64,000 nucleotides of DNA, from positions 393,914 to 457,913 of the forward strand of contig NZ_WBPF01000021.1 of the NCBI RefSeq assembly GCF_008923725.1, in the 5' to 3' direction. Every line of letters starts with the position of its first letter. Positions within the stretch are counted from its first letter, which is position 1. This document shows positions 34,745 to 45,659 of the stretch, piece by piece. Both the position numbers and the translations under genes were made by a program. The notes beneath the pieces are model-generated. The model saw only the letters and a program-made list of their open reading frames with translations, was not told the origin of the DNA and ran no database searches. Origin of the DNA: Bacillus sp. CH140a_4T (GTDB lineage Bacteria > Bacillota > Bacilli > Bacillales > Bacillaceae_G).

Positions 34745-36256
34745 TTAATTCGTACTAATTCCTCTCGCTGCCCAAATACGATCGATATCAGCAGCATGTT
34801 GTCCTCCATATAAAAGAGCATCCGCTTGCTTAATTGCTTTTGCTCCATCACTGAATTTAGAGTTTGGTGTTAATGACCAGTGCGATTGTAAAATAATTTT
34901 TGTTGCAACATCACGGCCAAAAGTTTGTGCCATCTCATATTGTCCTTGCGACCAAATTTCACCATCAGCATGTACTTGATTTTTTAAATCTTTCGGATAC
35001 ACTTTATTCGTATCTAATCGGCGCAGGCATGTTGGATCTGAACTAGAGTAAGCCGCCGCATCCCACTCTCCAACACATGCTTTTCCATATCCTGTAGTCG
35101 ATACAGCATCTTCATACGTAGCACCTAAGAAGTCGCCAAACCCTTCTCCCATCGCTCCGCCTTCTGCTGAACTACCAAAACCAGGAACTTGATTATCTTG
35201 AATCGAATGCCCGTATTCATGTGCGATAATACCAGCATCTTCTGCATCATCTACTCCGCCAGTACCGAAAGTTAAAGCTTTCGTTGTCGGAGAATAAAAT
35301 GAGTTATCAGCCGTCGTTCCATTCACATTCACTTTAATAGAGCGATTATTAATATTTTTAAAACCTAACCCTTGAATGTAACGCTGTAATGTATCAATAT
35401 GATAATACGACATAACATCTTCAAAGCTATCATTTGCGCGTGTATAGTTGAATTGTAAATTTGCAGATTTCGTTTTTGCTTTGGAAGAAATCGTTACATA
35501 CTCTCCAATTAAAAATCCTGTTCCATCTAAACCTTTTAACGTAACAGTCTTCAATTGGTTCGTTAGCGCAGTTGAATCTGCATCGTTATTATCTTTTAAT
35601 CCTGCTAAACTCCCGCTTGATACGATAGGGTTAGGTAAAAATACTTTTCCTGTTCCTTCTACTTTTCGGTTTATATCAACCTTTTTAATTAACTTTCCAT
35701 TTTCTGCATCAATAAATGTTTCCCATGCACCAAACGGGTTATTAGAATGGACTATAACTTTATATACTGGACGAGCAATTCCTTCTTCCACAATATATCC
35801 GAATTCTTTCTCTGTAGGAGCCCATAAGTTTTGCTCACTTGCTTCCCCAACATACGCCATTGATTTTTGAATTGCATCTTTTTCACTAATTTTTGTCGTT
35901 ACTTCCTTCATACCTTTAACGGATTGATAATCAGAAACAGCAAGTACTCCTTTTCCCTCTCCGTTAAGAGTAACTGTAATTTGTTTTGAAAATACAGGTG
36001 CACCATTAACAACTTGTTGGAACCTAACATATGAAGCTACTGACGTTTCTGTTGTAGAAATATATTGTAAGTCTGAAAGGTCTGTTTTTAATCCATACTG
36101 CGCAGCATTTTCTTTTAAATATTCAGTTGCTTTTTTCTGCGGCGAATAAGCTTCTAGCTTTACTTGCTGCTGTTTTTCCAATGCCGAAGCCGTAGAAATC
36201 GTCCCCATTACTAACGGTACAGTCATTGCCATTGCCACCATTTTTTTATTAAACAT
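34745..36256 (-). CDS. Secreted zinc metalloprotease with FTP propeptide (M36/fungalysin-like)
   Basis: Secreted pre-pro-protease of about 503 aa. It has a signal peptide (VAMAMTVPLVMGTISTASA), an FTP propeptide (LSDLQYISTTETSVASYVRF and QVVNGAPVFSKQITV) and a PepSY-like part, then the catalytic domain. HEYGH carries the zinc histidines and the catalytic glutamate (about residue 347), and GGAMGEGFGDF supplies the third ligand. The HEYGH / GEGFGDF pair is closer to M36 than to the thermolysin M4 pattern. The open frame begins at 36310, but ATG 36256 has GGGGGAG seven bases upstream and starts the signal peptide correctly. Likely a degradative exoenzyme. Confidence 0.85.
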   Translation of the reverse strand: MFNKKMVAMAMTVPLVMGTISTASALEKQQQVKLEAYSPQKKATEYLKENAAQYGLKTDLSDLQYISTTETSVASYVRFQQVVNGAPVFSKQITVTLNGEGKGVLAVSDYQSVKGMKEVTTKISEKDAIQKSMAYVGEASEQNLWAPTEKEFGYIVEEGIARPVYKVIVHSNNPFGAWETFIDAENGKLIKKVDINRKVEGTGKVFLPNPIVSSGSLAGLKDNNDADSTALTNQLKTVTLKGLDGTGFLIGEYVTISSKAKTKSANLQFNYTRANDSFEDVMSYYHIDTLQRYIQGLGFKNINNRSIKVNVNGTTADNSFYSPTTKALTFGTGGVDDAEDAGIIAHEYGHSIQDNQVPGFGSSAEGGAMGEGFGDFLGATYEDAVSTTGYGKACVGEWDAAAYSSSDPTCLRRLDTNKVYPKDLKNQVHADGEIWSQGQYEMAQTFGRDVATKIILQSHWSLTPNSKFSDGAKAIKQADALLYGGQHAADIDRIWAARGISTN

Positions 36257-36550
36257 AGAACCACTCCCCCTAATAAAGTAGCTCAACCTTATCCCATTAC
36301 CACTAGGCAATCATTCCCCACAAAATGGGGGGATAAAAATTGAATCTAGGAGTAATTCTCTATAAATAATTCTATTACCTTTCCATTTAGGGTGAGTGAA
36401 ATTTTCTCAATATTTATGTGTAAAATGAAAACAATACTTTAGAAATAAATTTTCACAGCATTTTAATTAGTGTGTTATAGAGAAATAAATTTTCTAGAGG
36501 TCCTATCGAATGGATTACGCGGAAAATAGCCGGATAAATGTTCATCATAC

Positions 36551-36585
36551 AAAAAGGAAGTTGGAATCATTCCAACTTCCTTTTT
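36551..36585 (-). terminator. Terminator of the IleRS gene
   Basis: Perfect 16-bp stem AAAAAGGAAGTTGGAA / TTCCAACTTCCTTTTT with a 3-base loop, just after the stop codon at 36588. Confidence 0.9.
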
Positions 36586-36587
36586 CT

Positions 36588-39500
36588 TTATTGAGCCGCG
36601 CTTAATTTAATACGGACTTTCGTCTCACCTAATGATAGTTCATCGTCTTCATTCGTTAAGTGATCGTATGTAAATCTCTTAACGAGTAAATTTTCTTCCA
36701 ATAAATCTTTATGGTTCGTTAATGTTCGCTTTAGTTCTTCCTCTGTATCAAGAATAACATCAACTCGTAAATTAACCGGTAAATTTAGTTGCTTACGATA
36801 TTCTTGAACCGCTCGAATAAATTCACGCGCTACTCCTTCTTGTAATAATTCTTCCGTGACATTCGTATCTAACATAACTGTATATTGTCCGTTAGTCGTA
36901 TTAGAGAATCCTGATTTTGCAACTTTCTCTACTACTACATCTTCAGCTGTTACCGCTACTTCTTCTCCTGGTGCAGCTTCGTAAACTGCCCTTCCTGTAG
37001 ATACAAAGTTTTGTACTTCTTCTTGTGGCAGTTGTTTTAACCAACCATTTACTGCATTCACACTTTTACCAAACTTCGGCCCAGCCGTTTTGAAATTCAG
37101 CTTTAATTGATAGGATGTGTATTTCGTTTCATCGAGTTCAACATGGAACTCCTTCACATTTAACTCATCCATGACGATATCACGATAAGATTCCCAATCC
37201 ATATCATTCTCATTATGTGCTAGTAATACAAGTTCTGCTAACGGCTGTTTTACTTTTAAGGAATGCTGATTACGATTACTTCTTCCAAGTTCAACAACTT
37301 GTAAAACTGCATCCATTTCCGCTTCTAGTTTCGGCTGAAGTAGTGATTCATTTACAACTGGGTAATCCTCTAAATGAACACTATTTCCAGTTAAATTTAA
37401 ATGAATATCTTCAGCGACAAACGGTGTAAATGGTGCAATTAATTTACTAATTGTCACAAGTACTTCATGAAGTGTCTCATACGCAGCTGCTTTTTCAGCA
37501 TTCATACCAGATTCCCAGAAACGATTACGTGAACGTCTTACGTACCAGTTACTTACTTCATCTACAAGCGACGCGATTTCACGAGCTGCATTCGTAAATT
37601 GATAATCATCAAGTACTGTTCTCACTTTTTTCGTTGTTCTATGCAATCTTGATAATACCCATTCATCCAATTTCGTCCGCTTTGCATCATATGTTTCTTT
37701 CGGATTGTACTCATCTAAATTTGCATATAAAACGTAGAAGCTATACACATTCACTAATGTATCTACAAATTTAGATTTTGCCTCCAGTACTGTTCTTTCA
37801 GAAAAACGCTTCGCATTCCACGGAGCACTATCAACGAGTAGCGCCCATCTTAAAGCATCTGCACCAAACTGATTTACTAAATCAACTGGATCTAGTGCAT
37901 TCCCTTTACTTTTAGACATTTTCTGTCCTTCTTCATCTAATACATGCCCTAGTGATAACACTCGTTTATAAGGCACTTTTCCTGTATATAGTGCTGCTAC
38001 TGCTAATAAACTATAAAACCATCCGCGTGTTTGATCAATGCCTTCTGCAATTACATCTGCTGGAAACTGTTCTTCAAACAACTCTTTATTTTCAAATGGA
38101 TAATGATATTGCGCAAATGGCATGGAACCACTATCAAACCAAACATCAATTACTTCTGGTGTACGATTCATTGTACTTCCGCATTTTTCGCAGCAAACTT
38201 GCACTTCATCTACATATGGCTTATGCAATTCTAAATCTTCAGGTGTTTCTTTCGTACTATGCTTTCTTAAATCAGCAATGCTTTTCGGTGCGAATTGATG
38301 ATCGCAACTTTCACATTCCCATACGTTTAATGGTGTTCCCCAATATCTATTTCGGCTAATATTCCAGTCCACCATATTTTCTAAAAACTTACCAAAGCGT
38401 CCATGTTTCATATGGTCTGGATACCAAGTAACAGAATCGTTATTTTGCAAAAATGTATCTTTAATTGCAGTTGTTCGGATTAACCAACTCTCTCCTGCAT
38501 AATAAAGAAGTGGTGAATCACAACGCCAGCAATGTGGGTAGCTATGTTCATACTTTTCTTTATGATATAGTAAGCCTTCCTTCGCTAAATAACGAACAAT
38601 ATCCACGTCACAATCTTTTACAAATTTCCCTTTCAAAAATGGTACTGCTTCTGTATACTCACCTTTCTCATCTACAACATGCAAGAATGACAATCCTTCA
38701 CTTTGAACGACTCTATAATCGTCCTCCCCATATGCTGGAGCGATATGAACGAGTCCTGTACCACTATCTGCCGTGACAAAATCTGCTGCGATAACGTGAT
38801 AGCCATTTGTAACTTCTTTCATTGAAAATGGCGGTATATAAGATGTGTTTACTAATTCTTCACCTTTATGAACAGATAATACTTCATAGTCTTCTTTTAA
38901 TACATCTTGTACACGTTCTTTCGCAACAATGTATACATGACTTTCCTGTTTCGCTTTCACGTATTCCATATTTGGATGTACAGCGAGCGCAACATTTGCT
39001 GGAAGTGTCCAAGGTGTCGTTGTCCAACCTAGGAAGTATTCATTTTCACTATCTTTCACTTGAAACTTAACTGTTGCACTTAAGTCTTTTACTGTTTTAT
39101 ACCCTTGTGCAACCTCATGTGAACTTAGTGAAGTTTGACAGCTTGGGCAGTATGGTGAGACTCTATGCCCTTTGTACAATAATCCTTTTTCATGAATCGT
39201 TCCTAAAATATGCCATACACTTTCGATATATGGATTCTTTAGCGTAACGTATGGATCATCCATATCTACCCAATAACCGATGCTTTCAGTAAATTCACGC
39301 CACTGCTTCTCATATGTGAATACACTCTCTTTACACTTCTGAATAAATGGCTCAATTCCATACTCTTCAATTTCATGTTTACCAGAAATACCGAGTTGCT
39401 TCTCAACACCTAATTCTACAGGTAAACCGTGTGTATCCCATCCCGCTTTTCGTAGCACTTTATAACCAGCCATCGTTTTATATCTCGCTACTACATCTTT

Positions 39501-39689
39501 AATTGTCCGTCCAAGTGCATGTCCGACGTGTGGTAAACCGTTCGCCGTTGGTGGTCCTTCATAAAATACGAAAGACTGTGCGCCTTCTCGATTCTGAATT
39601 GATTGCTCGAAAATACTTTGCTCGTTCCACTGCTTACGAATACGTGTTTCTCTCCCTACAGCTGACTCTTTTACATCTACTTTCTTCAT
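36588..39689 (-). CDS. ileS: Isoleucyl-tRNA synthetase, long (type 2) form
   Basis: Class I synthetase of 1033 aa that charges tRNA-Ile and edits valine. The HIGH motif is [10 protein letters not shown] (about residue 50), followed by [24 protein letters not shown] carries KMSKS (about residue 600). Two Cys pairs (CPSC; CEKC) are seen. Length and WDTHGLPVE pattern fit the eukaryote-like type 2 enzymes, which in Bacillaceae often coexist with a type 1 enzyme and tolerate mupirocin. It has its own T-box with an Ile specifier and its own terminator, so it can be induced alone on isoleucine shortage or inhibition of the other enzyme. Confidence 0.92.
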   Translation of the reverse strand: MKKVDVKESAVGRETRIRKQWNEQSIFEQSIQNREGAQSFVFYEGPPTANGLPHVGHALGRTIKDVVARYKTMAGYKVLRKAGWDTHGLPVELGVEKQLGISGKHEIEEYGIEPFIQKCKESVFTYEKQWREFTESIGYWVDMDDPYVTLKNPYIESVWHILGTIHEKGLLYKGHRVSPYCPSCQTSLSSHEVAQGYKTVKDLSATVKFQVKDSENEYFLGWTTTPWTLPANVALAVHPNMEYVKAKQESHVYIVAKERVQDVLKEDYEVLSVHKGEELVNTSYIPPFSMKEVTNGYHVIAADFVTADSGTGLVHIAPAYGEDDYRVVQSEGLSFLHVVDEKGEYTEAVPFLKGKFVKDCDVDIVRYLAKEGLLYHKEKYEHSYPHCWRCDSPLLYYAGESWLIRTTAIKDTFLQNNDSVTWYPDHMKHGRFGKFLENMVDWNISRNRYWGTPLNVWECESCDHQFAPKSIADLRKHSTKETPEDLELHKPYVDEVQVCCEKCGSTMNRTPEVIDVWFDSGSMPFAQYHYPFENKELFEEQFPADVIAEGIDQTRGWFYSLLAVAALYTGKVPYKRVLSLGHVLDEEGQKMSKSKGNALDPVDLVNQFGADALRWALLVDSAPWNAKRFSERTVLEAKSKFVDTLVNVYSFYVLYANLDEYNPKETYDAKRTKLDEWVLSRLHRTTKKVRTVLDDYQFTNAAREIASLVDEVSNWYVRRSRNRFWESGMNAEKAAAYETLHEVLVTISKLIAPFTPFVAEDIHLNLTGNSVHLEDYPVVNESLLQPKLEAEMDAVLQVVELGRSNRNQHSLKVKQPLAELVLLAHNENDMDWESYRDIVMDELNVKEFHVELDETKYTSYQLKLNFKTAGPKFGKSVNAVNGWLKQLPQEEVQNFVSTGRAVYEAAPGEEVAVTAEDVVVEKVAKSGFSNTTNGQYTVMLDTNVTEELLQEGVAREFIRAVQEYRKQLNLPVNLRVDVILDTEEELKRTLTNHKDLLEENLLVKRFTYDHLTNEDDELSLGETKVRIKLSAAQ

Positions 39690-39727
39690 CTACAATCACT
39701 CCTTTTGAATATTTTAAAGCACACAAA

Positions 39728-39985
39728 AAACCCGTCCCTATGAAGTAGGGACGGGTTTAACCGCGTTACCACCCTAATTCTATTAGCTCTTCGCTAATAG
39801 CACTTAGCAACGTACTATCATACGTGTTCTTTGTAACGGTAGACATCCGTCCGGGCTTACTTATTTTCAGCCTCGGCTCCTCGGAGATGATTTTCAAATA
39901 ACGTCTGCACACCGGCTTTCAGCTATACACCGGCTCTCTGGGGAACAATTCATTATTTTACTCGTTCTCGTCTTCAGATTTGTAT
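39728..39985 (-). promoter_or_regulatory. T-box riboswitch, specifier ATC (Ile), upstream of ileS
   Basis: T-box AGGGTGGTAACGCGG is at 39761-39775 and the terminator (AAACCCGTCCCTA / TAGGGACGGGTTT) at 39728-39758. Stem I is closed by GAGA/TCTC below and AAATAA/TTATTT above. The loop is ACGAGTA on the 5' side and GAAAATCA on the 3' side, placing ATC (plus-strand 39889-39891) as specifier. The distal part has CAGAGAGCCGGTG. Confidence 0.92.
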
Positions 39986-40082
39986 ACTTTATTAAAAGCT
40001 ATTTTATGCCATTGGGCAATAAATTGTCAACTAATTCGAAATATATATTTAATTATACCCTTTTTTCACAATTCCTATACAA

Positions 40083-43000
40083 TTATTTCTTAAATTCTTG
40101 TATTCCAGCTAAATCTTCATCTCCTTCAATAAGCTCAGCAAAGAATCCTGATTCATCCTCACGAAGAACAATTTCAAGCTCTTGCTTCGCCTCTTCAATT
40201 CTATTTAACTGTGCTAAATAACAAGCGCGATCGTATCTTGCTAACAAATCACTCGCATCTATTGTTAATACATCATTTGTTATTTTTTCTGCCTTTAGTG
40301 TTTGTCCGGCACCATGATACGAAGATGCTAAAGAAAGAAGAATTGCTGCTTCATTTGGATGATGTATAGAAGCATTTTCTAATACATGAATTGCCTCTTC
40401 AAACCTTTCTTGACTTTGATACATTTCTCCTAAAGCAAGAAACGCTCTACTTACAAACGGTGTTTGCTCCATTAATTGTAAGGTAATCTTTTCTGCTTTT
40501 CTTTCTTCTCCTATTTTAAAGAATACTTGTGCTTGTAAAAGAAGCGTATCATAATCATCTGGTAACTCTCGAACCATTTGCTTCGTTAATTCTGAAGCAT
40601 CCCGTAACATGTCTTCTTCCTCACACGCCATGAAAAGATTTACAAGTTGATTCGCTACATCGTAATCCCATTTATTTTCTAACGATATTTGCAATACATC
40701 TATCGCCTCTTTATACATCGCCACATTCTCGTAAAATAGTGAAAATCGCTGCGCTGCCATACTATTTTTTTGATTTAATTTTAACGAAATTTCATACAAA
40801 TCAATGATTGTAGTAATAATCGAAATTTCTTTCGCACGGTTTTTCATACGATAAAAAGCTCTCGTAATTATGGATTTCTTCGGCTGTTCATTTTGTTGAC
40901 GTTCAATCCATCTTTCCGTCACCGCAGATGCAGCATACATAAATGCCATACTTCTTTCTGCCTTCTTCACCTTTAATGTATGAAGAAAATCTCGTATGTT
41001 AGACAATTTCTTATGTTGTTCTATCGCTTTTACATACACATCAAATATTCGTTCATTATTTGCATCTTTTTGTATAACTTTCATTGCAATTTCAATTGCT
41101 TTTGCATTCCTTTTTTTCACTAACACTTTGGCATAATGATATAGAACTTCTATATGCTCACTATCTAATTGAAGTGCCTCTTCAATCTGTGCTTGTTCTT
41201 TATCTATTTCATCCATCGCTCCATACACATATGCAATCGCATCTAATCGCCATATTTCAGGTGCTTCGTCCGCTAATTGTTCTAGTTCTGTCAATAACTC
41301 TTCCTGAAGACTCATTTCTACTGAAAGCTGTGCCAAATATTCCATATTAATATGCATCGGCTCTTCTTTCATAGCCTGAACCATATGACTTTGTTCTTTA
41401 GAACGATTTTCTTCTTTTTCGTATATTTCTGCAAGCTGTAAATGTACACCTTCGAAATTCTCATCAAGCTCTAAACATGTTTCATACGCTTGTTTTGCTT
41501 CTGTCAATTGCCCTAATGCCATAAGTGTTTCACCAATTCGGTAATACGGTAATGCCGTTTCCTTTTGTTCTATCGCCTTATTATACCTTTTCATCGCTTG
41601 GCCGTACTGCCCAATAGATTCATATAAAATACCTGTATAACAGCCGTATTCACTTACTTCATTTCTTTCTTTCTGTAACGTTCTTAAGAATGCTATACCT
41701 CTTTGTACAAATACCGTTCCTTTAATTCGATTCACATATTCATCTAACGCACTTGCCACATTATATTCGCTCTGCTTTATACCACTCTCTAACTTAGACA
41801 AAGCTACTTTAAACCCTTCTTCATTTCCACCAAGTTCAACCTCAGCATCCCATAGAACCATTCCCGCATTCATAAGAAAATCTTGGCTCTTTTCAATTTG
41901 TTTTTCGATACCGAGAATATATTGTTTCGCTTCCTTGTATTGTTCTTTCGCCATATAAACTTGCGTAAGTCCAAAGTGAGAATAAACATCATCATGATTT
42001 TCTTCTAATGCACGATTATACAATGTTTCTGCTTCTTCCAGACTATCATTTTGAAAATGATAGTCACCGAGTTTTACATATAGAGGTGCCTTATCGTCAC
42101 AATTCTCAATACCTTTTAATAAAATTTCTTTCGTACTTTCCTCATCCTTCAAATCAGACTCGTATATTTCCGAAAGTTTCGTATAGATGTAAGGTGCATT
42201 ACTATCCAAATAAATCGCTACTTTAAGCCCTTTTATCGCTAAATGTAATTTCCCTAAATGATGCGCACATCTCGCGCGCTCATACCATACATGTGCCTCA
42301 TTTTTATATTCTTTTAACAAATCATTAAAGATTTCATACGCTTCTTCATATCTTTCTAAATCTATTAATATTAACCCGTGATTCGTTAAAGTGAATCGTT
42401 CTGGACTACGCTCCAAGGCGACTTGAGAAAACTGCAATGCCTTTCCAGATTGGTCGATATACATATATGATAAAGCGAGAAAACTCCAAGCAATCGGCTG
42501 ATCTGCGTCTAATTGTAACGAAGAACGAAAACTAGCAATCGCTTCTACATAACTTTCCTGCTCAAAAGCATACCTTCCGTTTATTAAATGATATAAGGCA
42601 CGATTATTTTTCTTCTCAACACTCGCAAGCATTTGCCCAGCTTTTTCTAGTTCTTCAAGGCGAATAAAGCACTGTGCACCATGCAATTTAACAAAATCTG
42701 ATTTCGGAAACTTCTCCATTAACTTTTCAATACAACATATAATAAACTCATTATCTACTTCAACATCTAAATGCTTAACCGTATATAACCACGTATTCGG
42801 ATTATCACTCGTCTCTTTTAAAAATTGTACTAAGTTATGAATCCCCTCTTTATCATGTTCATCTAAATGATCCGTAAGAGAAAAAATGGATTTAAAATAA
42901 TGATGTTCTTCTTCATCTAAAAATGATAGCTGTTCCTTCTTTTCTTTCGGAACAAACGTAATCGCTAAACACCCTGTATAACGATATTTTTCTTGTAACT

Positions 43001-44285
43001 TACTATATTCCACAATAACTGGTTCTATAAAGTTCGGATCTTGAACATAAAAAGCTTGTAACGTATCATCATATCCAGATAGCACTTGTACATGTGAAGC
43101 ATGCTCAATATCTATACTTAATAAAACAGGAATCCCTTCATCCAGCAGTCTCTTATAATTTTCCTCATTACCTTTAAAATAACGATATTCATAACCTAAT
43201 TCTTCTAAATAAGAAACAGTATCTGAAAACTTTGAGCCTGTCATATCAAAAATAAACTCTGCTATTTCATCTTGTGTACGTTTTTCTCCCCATAATTGCA
43301 ACATCATTTCTAAACTTGTCGGAACACAATAATTATCCTTTTGTACAATCGGAACTATCGGTAAGTGCACCTTTTTTCCATCTGGATTTTTTTCTAAATT
43401 ATGATATAAAGACTCTTTTAAACTTTTTTCTTCTTTTAATAACTGTTGTAAATCTACAAGTTTATTCATTTTGTAAAGCGCTTCTGCACGTAAATGTACA
43501 AAGTAAGCTTTATACGCATGATAAGGAAGCTGATTATTTATATTATCTATTACCGCTAACATTTCTTCATACTTCCTTAAATCTAATAAATATTTTACCT
43601 TTTCAAAATGAAAATATGGTACTTGCGGGAACTTTACAATCGCATCATCAATTAGCTGTAAAGCACGTTTTTGTTCTCCTTGATTCGCATATAACTGTGA
43701 TAATAAATAGGTAGATAACTCTTCACAATCTTTATGCTGCATGCCAGCTATAAATTGTTCTTCTGCTTTCTCCCATTCACCTGTATGCATATAGACGTAG
43801 CCCCATTTATCAAATACGGCACGTGCACTGTACTCCTCTGCCTTTTGCATATAGATTAGGGCTTCTTCATTTCGTTTCATTTCTAACAAACATCGTACTA
43901 ATGTAAAATATGTTTTCGCTAAAAGATCAGCTTCTATTTCTTCTTTATTTACCTCTTCTAATGAGTCTTTTAACAACTGTTCTACTTCAAGTATTTTCCG
44001 CTCATCAATTAACTCATCACAATATAAAGAGAGCGTTCTCATATTTGGGAATTTTTTGTAGGCGTAGCGAATGAGGAATGAACTGTATTGGTGCATAAGC
44101 CCTTCATCAGTAAGACGTATTAATATGTCAAACTCCTTATGCGAAGGAACACTAGCAAGCCAATTCTTCAAATAAGATAAAGCATTCTTTTCTTTTATAT
44201 ATGAAATTTCATTATTTATTTCCTGTAATCCATCTATAAATCTCTTGTCTTTCAAACAAGCATCTAACTGCTTAAAATCTAGCAT
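40083..44285 (-). CDS. Giant TPR protein with embedded C39-type peptidase domain
   Basis: Cytosolic-looking protein of 1400 aa with no signal peptide. Residues 1-290 and about 470-1400 are tandem TPR repeats (for example PYYRIGETLMALGQLTEAKQ and ALGEMYQSQERFEEAIHVLE). Between them, about residues 305-460, lies a papain-fold C39 domain: QKDNYCVPTSLEMMLQLWG has the candidate catalytic Cys (about 318), HASHVQVLSGYDD the His (about 397) and VQDPN the Asp. C39 domains usually cut double-glycine leaders of peptides at ABC exporters; here there is no transporter next to it. The function is unknown. Single gene, ribosome site GAGGTGAA. Confidence 0.85.
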   Translation of the reverse strand: MLDFKQLDACLKDKRFIDGLQEINNEISYIKEKNALSYLKNWLASVPSHKEFDILIRLTDEGLMHQYSSFLIRYAYKKFPNMRTLSLYCDELIDERKILEVEQLLKDSLEEVNKEEIEADLLAKTYFTLVRCLLEMKRNEEALIYMQKAEEYSARAVFDKWGYVYMHTGEWEKAEEQFIAGMQHKDCEELSTYLLSQLYANQGEQKRALQLIDDAIVKFPQVPYFHFEKVKYLLDLRKYEEMLAVIDNINNQLPYHAYKAYFVHLRAEALYKMNKLVDLQQLLKEEKSLKESLYHNLEKNPDGKKVHLPIVPIVQKDNYCVPTSLEMMLQLWGEKRTQDEIAEFIFDMTGSKFSDTVSYLEELGYEYRYFKGNEENYKRLLDEGIPVLLSIDIEHASHVQVLSGYDDTLQAFYVQDPNFIEPVIVEYSKLQEKYRYTGCLAITFVPKEKKEQLSFLDEEEHHYFKSIFSLTDHLDEHDKEGIHNLVQFLKETSDNPNTWLYTVKHLDVEVDNEFIICCIEKLMEKFPKSDFVKLHGAQCFIRLEELEKAGQMLASVEKKNNRALYHLINGRYAFEQESYVEAIASFRSSLQLDADQPIAWSFLALSYMYIDQSGKALQFSQVALERSPERFTLTNHGLILIDLERYEEAYEIFNDLLKEYKNEAHVWYERARCAHHLGKLHLAIKGLKVAIYLDSNAPYIYTKLSEIYESDLKDEESTKEILLKGIENCDDKAPLYVKLGDYHFQNDSLEEAETLYNRALEENHDDVYSHFGLTQVYMAKEQYKEAKQYILGIEKQIEKSQDFLMNAGMVLWDAEVELGGNEEGFKVALSKLESGIKQSEYNVASALDEYVNRIKGTVFVQRGIAFLRTLQKERNEVSEYGCYTGILYESIGQYGQAMKRYNKAIEQKETALPYYRIGETLMALGQLTEAKQAYETCLELDENFEGVHLQLAEIYEKEENRSKEQSHMVQAMKEEPMHINMEYLAQLSVEMSLQEELLTELEQLADEAPEIWRLDAIAYVYGAMDEIDKEQAQIEEALQLDSEHIEVLYHYAKVLVKKRNAKAIEIAMKVIQKDANNERIFDVYVKAIEQHKKLSNIRDFLHTLKVKKAERSMAFMYAASAVTERWIERQQNEQPKKSIITRAFYRMKNRAKEISIITTIIDLYEISLKLNQKNSMAAQRFSLFYENVAMYKEAIDVLQISLENKWDYDVANQLVNLFMACEEEDMLRDASELTKQMVRELPDDYDTLLLQAQVFFKIGEERKAEKITLQLMEQTPFVSRAFLALGEMYQSQERFEEAIHVLENASIHHPNEAAILLSLASSYHGAGQTLKAEKITNDVLTIDASDLLARYDRACYLAQLNRIEEAKQELEIVLREDESGFFAELIEGDEDLAGIQEFKK

Positions 44286-44515
44286 GTATTCACCTCGAAT
44301 ATTTATTTATACTGCTACTTGCTTAGATTTTACACATCATATTGTAGGTATTCAACTAAAATCTCCTATAATGGATAGTATTATTTAATATTATTCGAAT
44401 TTATAACAAAATATAGTAAATATGATTGTTTTTCTCCATATTTTGTTTAATTAAATGGAATAACATAACATGAGGATCTTATCTTTCGGAAACTGAAATG
44501 AGTACATAAAATTAT

Positions 44516-44570
44516 ATCGGCGATAATTCAAATATATCAGCAATTATACGGTGGATATCGACTTACCGAT
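44516..44570. repeat. Possible intergenic repeat with interleaved inverted pairs
   Basis: The 318-base gap 44286-44603 has no gene. Inside it, ATCGG (44516) pairs with CCGAT (44566), and CGATAATT with AATTATACG lies between, giving a long imperfect hairpin. It looks like a dispersed chromosomal repeat, but I cannot prove other copies from this window. Confidence 0.3.
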
Positions 44571-44603
44571 AAAAAATGACAATCCTCAATAAACCGCTAT
44601 CTT

Positions 44604-45482
44604 TCAACATTCTATTTCACCAAATGTAATTTTCATATTCGGAGCATATACTAAAGAAGAATGCAATTGAAATGCTTTAAAAAATCGTAGTTCTGCTTCA
44701 TACTGAACTAAAGCTTCATCATATGTTAACCCTCTAGCCATTAAACGTTCTATAAAATGCTGTTTATCACCCGGATCCCCTGCAATCCCTTCTTCTTTTA
44801 ATGAATGATACAACCTTTGTTTATCATTATGGTGCATATTAGAATCTAAAAAGTTCACTTTATCACTTACTCTACATTCAATATTTTTTACGCCTAGTTC
44901 ACTTAAAAACATTGGTATTTTCATACCAATATTTCCATCTTTTCCGATTCTCTGCATGTCACTTTCAAATAACTTCTGTAAAGCACCTAGCCTAATAATT
45001 TCCGATTGATTCTCTCCATCTAAAGAGTATGAAGACATATTTGATATCCAATGTGGTTCAAAACAGATTATTTTTCCGCCCTTTTTAATTGAATGTATCA
45101 TTTTTTGTAGTATCGTTTTTGGCGAACTCATATGTAATAAGAAAGCATGACAAATTGCTATATCGTATGTATCGTTCAATTCAATTTCTGTAGCATCTAC
45201 CTCAAGAAATTCTGTCTCATACGGAAGTAAACGAAACAACTCTCTCGCTTCAGCTAGTAATGTTTCTCCACTATCAATGCCTGTATACTTTGATCCTTCT
45301 GGAAGTAAAGGCATTAATACTAAGCCTAAATAACCATATCCACAACCATAATCAACGATATGTAATGGCTTAGTAATCTTCCAAACTGTATTTACTAAAA
45401 ATCTTACATAATCGTCATTGTAATATAAACCTCTCGTGTTTTTTAAATATTTTAATTTACTGTTCCAATCGTATGTTTCCAA
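44604..45482 (-). CDS. Class I SAM-dependent methyltransferase
   Basis: Methyltransferase of about 292 aa with a Rossmann fold: motif I is HIVDYGCGYGYLGLVLMPLL, the acidic motif II YTGIDSGETLLAEA, then DATEIELND, and motif IV DIAICHAFLLHM. The C-terminal third (SDKVNFLDSNMHHNDKQRLY onward) is a helical substrate-side extension. The substrate is unknown. TTG at 45482 is the likely start because AAAGGAGG lies eight bases upstream (TTG GAA ACA TAC GAT TGG); the ATG at 45524 has no ribosome site. Confidence 0.8.
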   Translation of the reverse strand: METYDWNSKLKYLKNTRGLYYNDDYVRFLVNTVWKITKPLHIVDYGCGYGYLGLVLMPLLPEGSKYTGIDSGETLLAEARELFRLLPYETEFLEVDATEIELNDTYDIAICHAFLLHMSSPKTILQKMIHSIKKGGKIICFEPHWISNMSSYSLDGENQSEIIRLGALQKLFESDMQRIGKDGNIGMKIPMFLSELGVKNIECRVSDKVNFLDSNMHHNDKQRLYHSLKEEGIAGDPGDKQHFIERLMARGLTYDEALVQYEAELRFFKAFQLHSSLVYAPNMKITFGEIEC

Positions 45483-45609
45483 GTTTAACACCTCCTTTTT
45501 ATATATGACATTACAATTCTCCATTTAATAAGGACATTCCTACACTTGAAACAATTCTAGAAAAATTTAGATTTAATAAAATAAAACTTCTGCTTTCACA
45601 TTTTCTATA

Positions 45610-45659
45610 AAAACAAATAGGCATACATATCTACTATGATACGTATACCTATTTGTTTT
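45610..45659 (-). terminator. Terminator of the ArgRS gene
   Basis: Stem AAAACAAATAGG / CCTATTTGTTTT with further pairing of ATAC and GTAT inside, overlapping the stop codon at 45658. Confidence 0.75.

Noticed and set aside
34745-36256. Thermolysin-type (M4) neutral protease NprB
   Set aside because: The zinc motif HEYGH and GEGFGDF fit the M36 pattern better than HELTH and NEAISD of M4. The FTP propeptide is shared by both.
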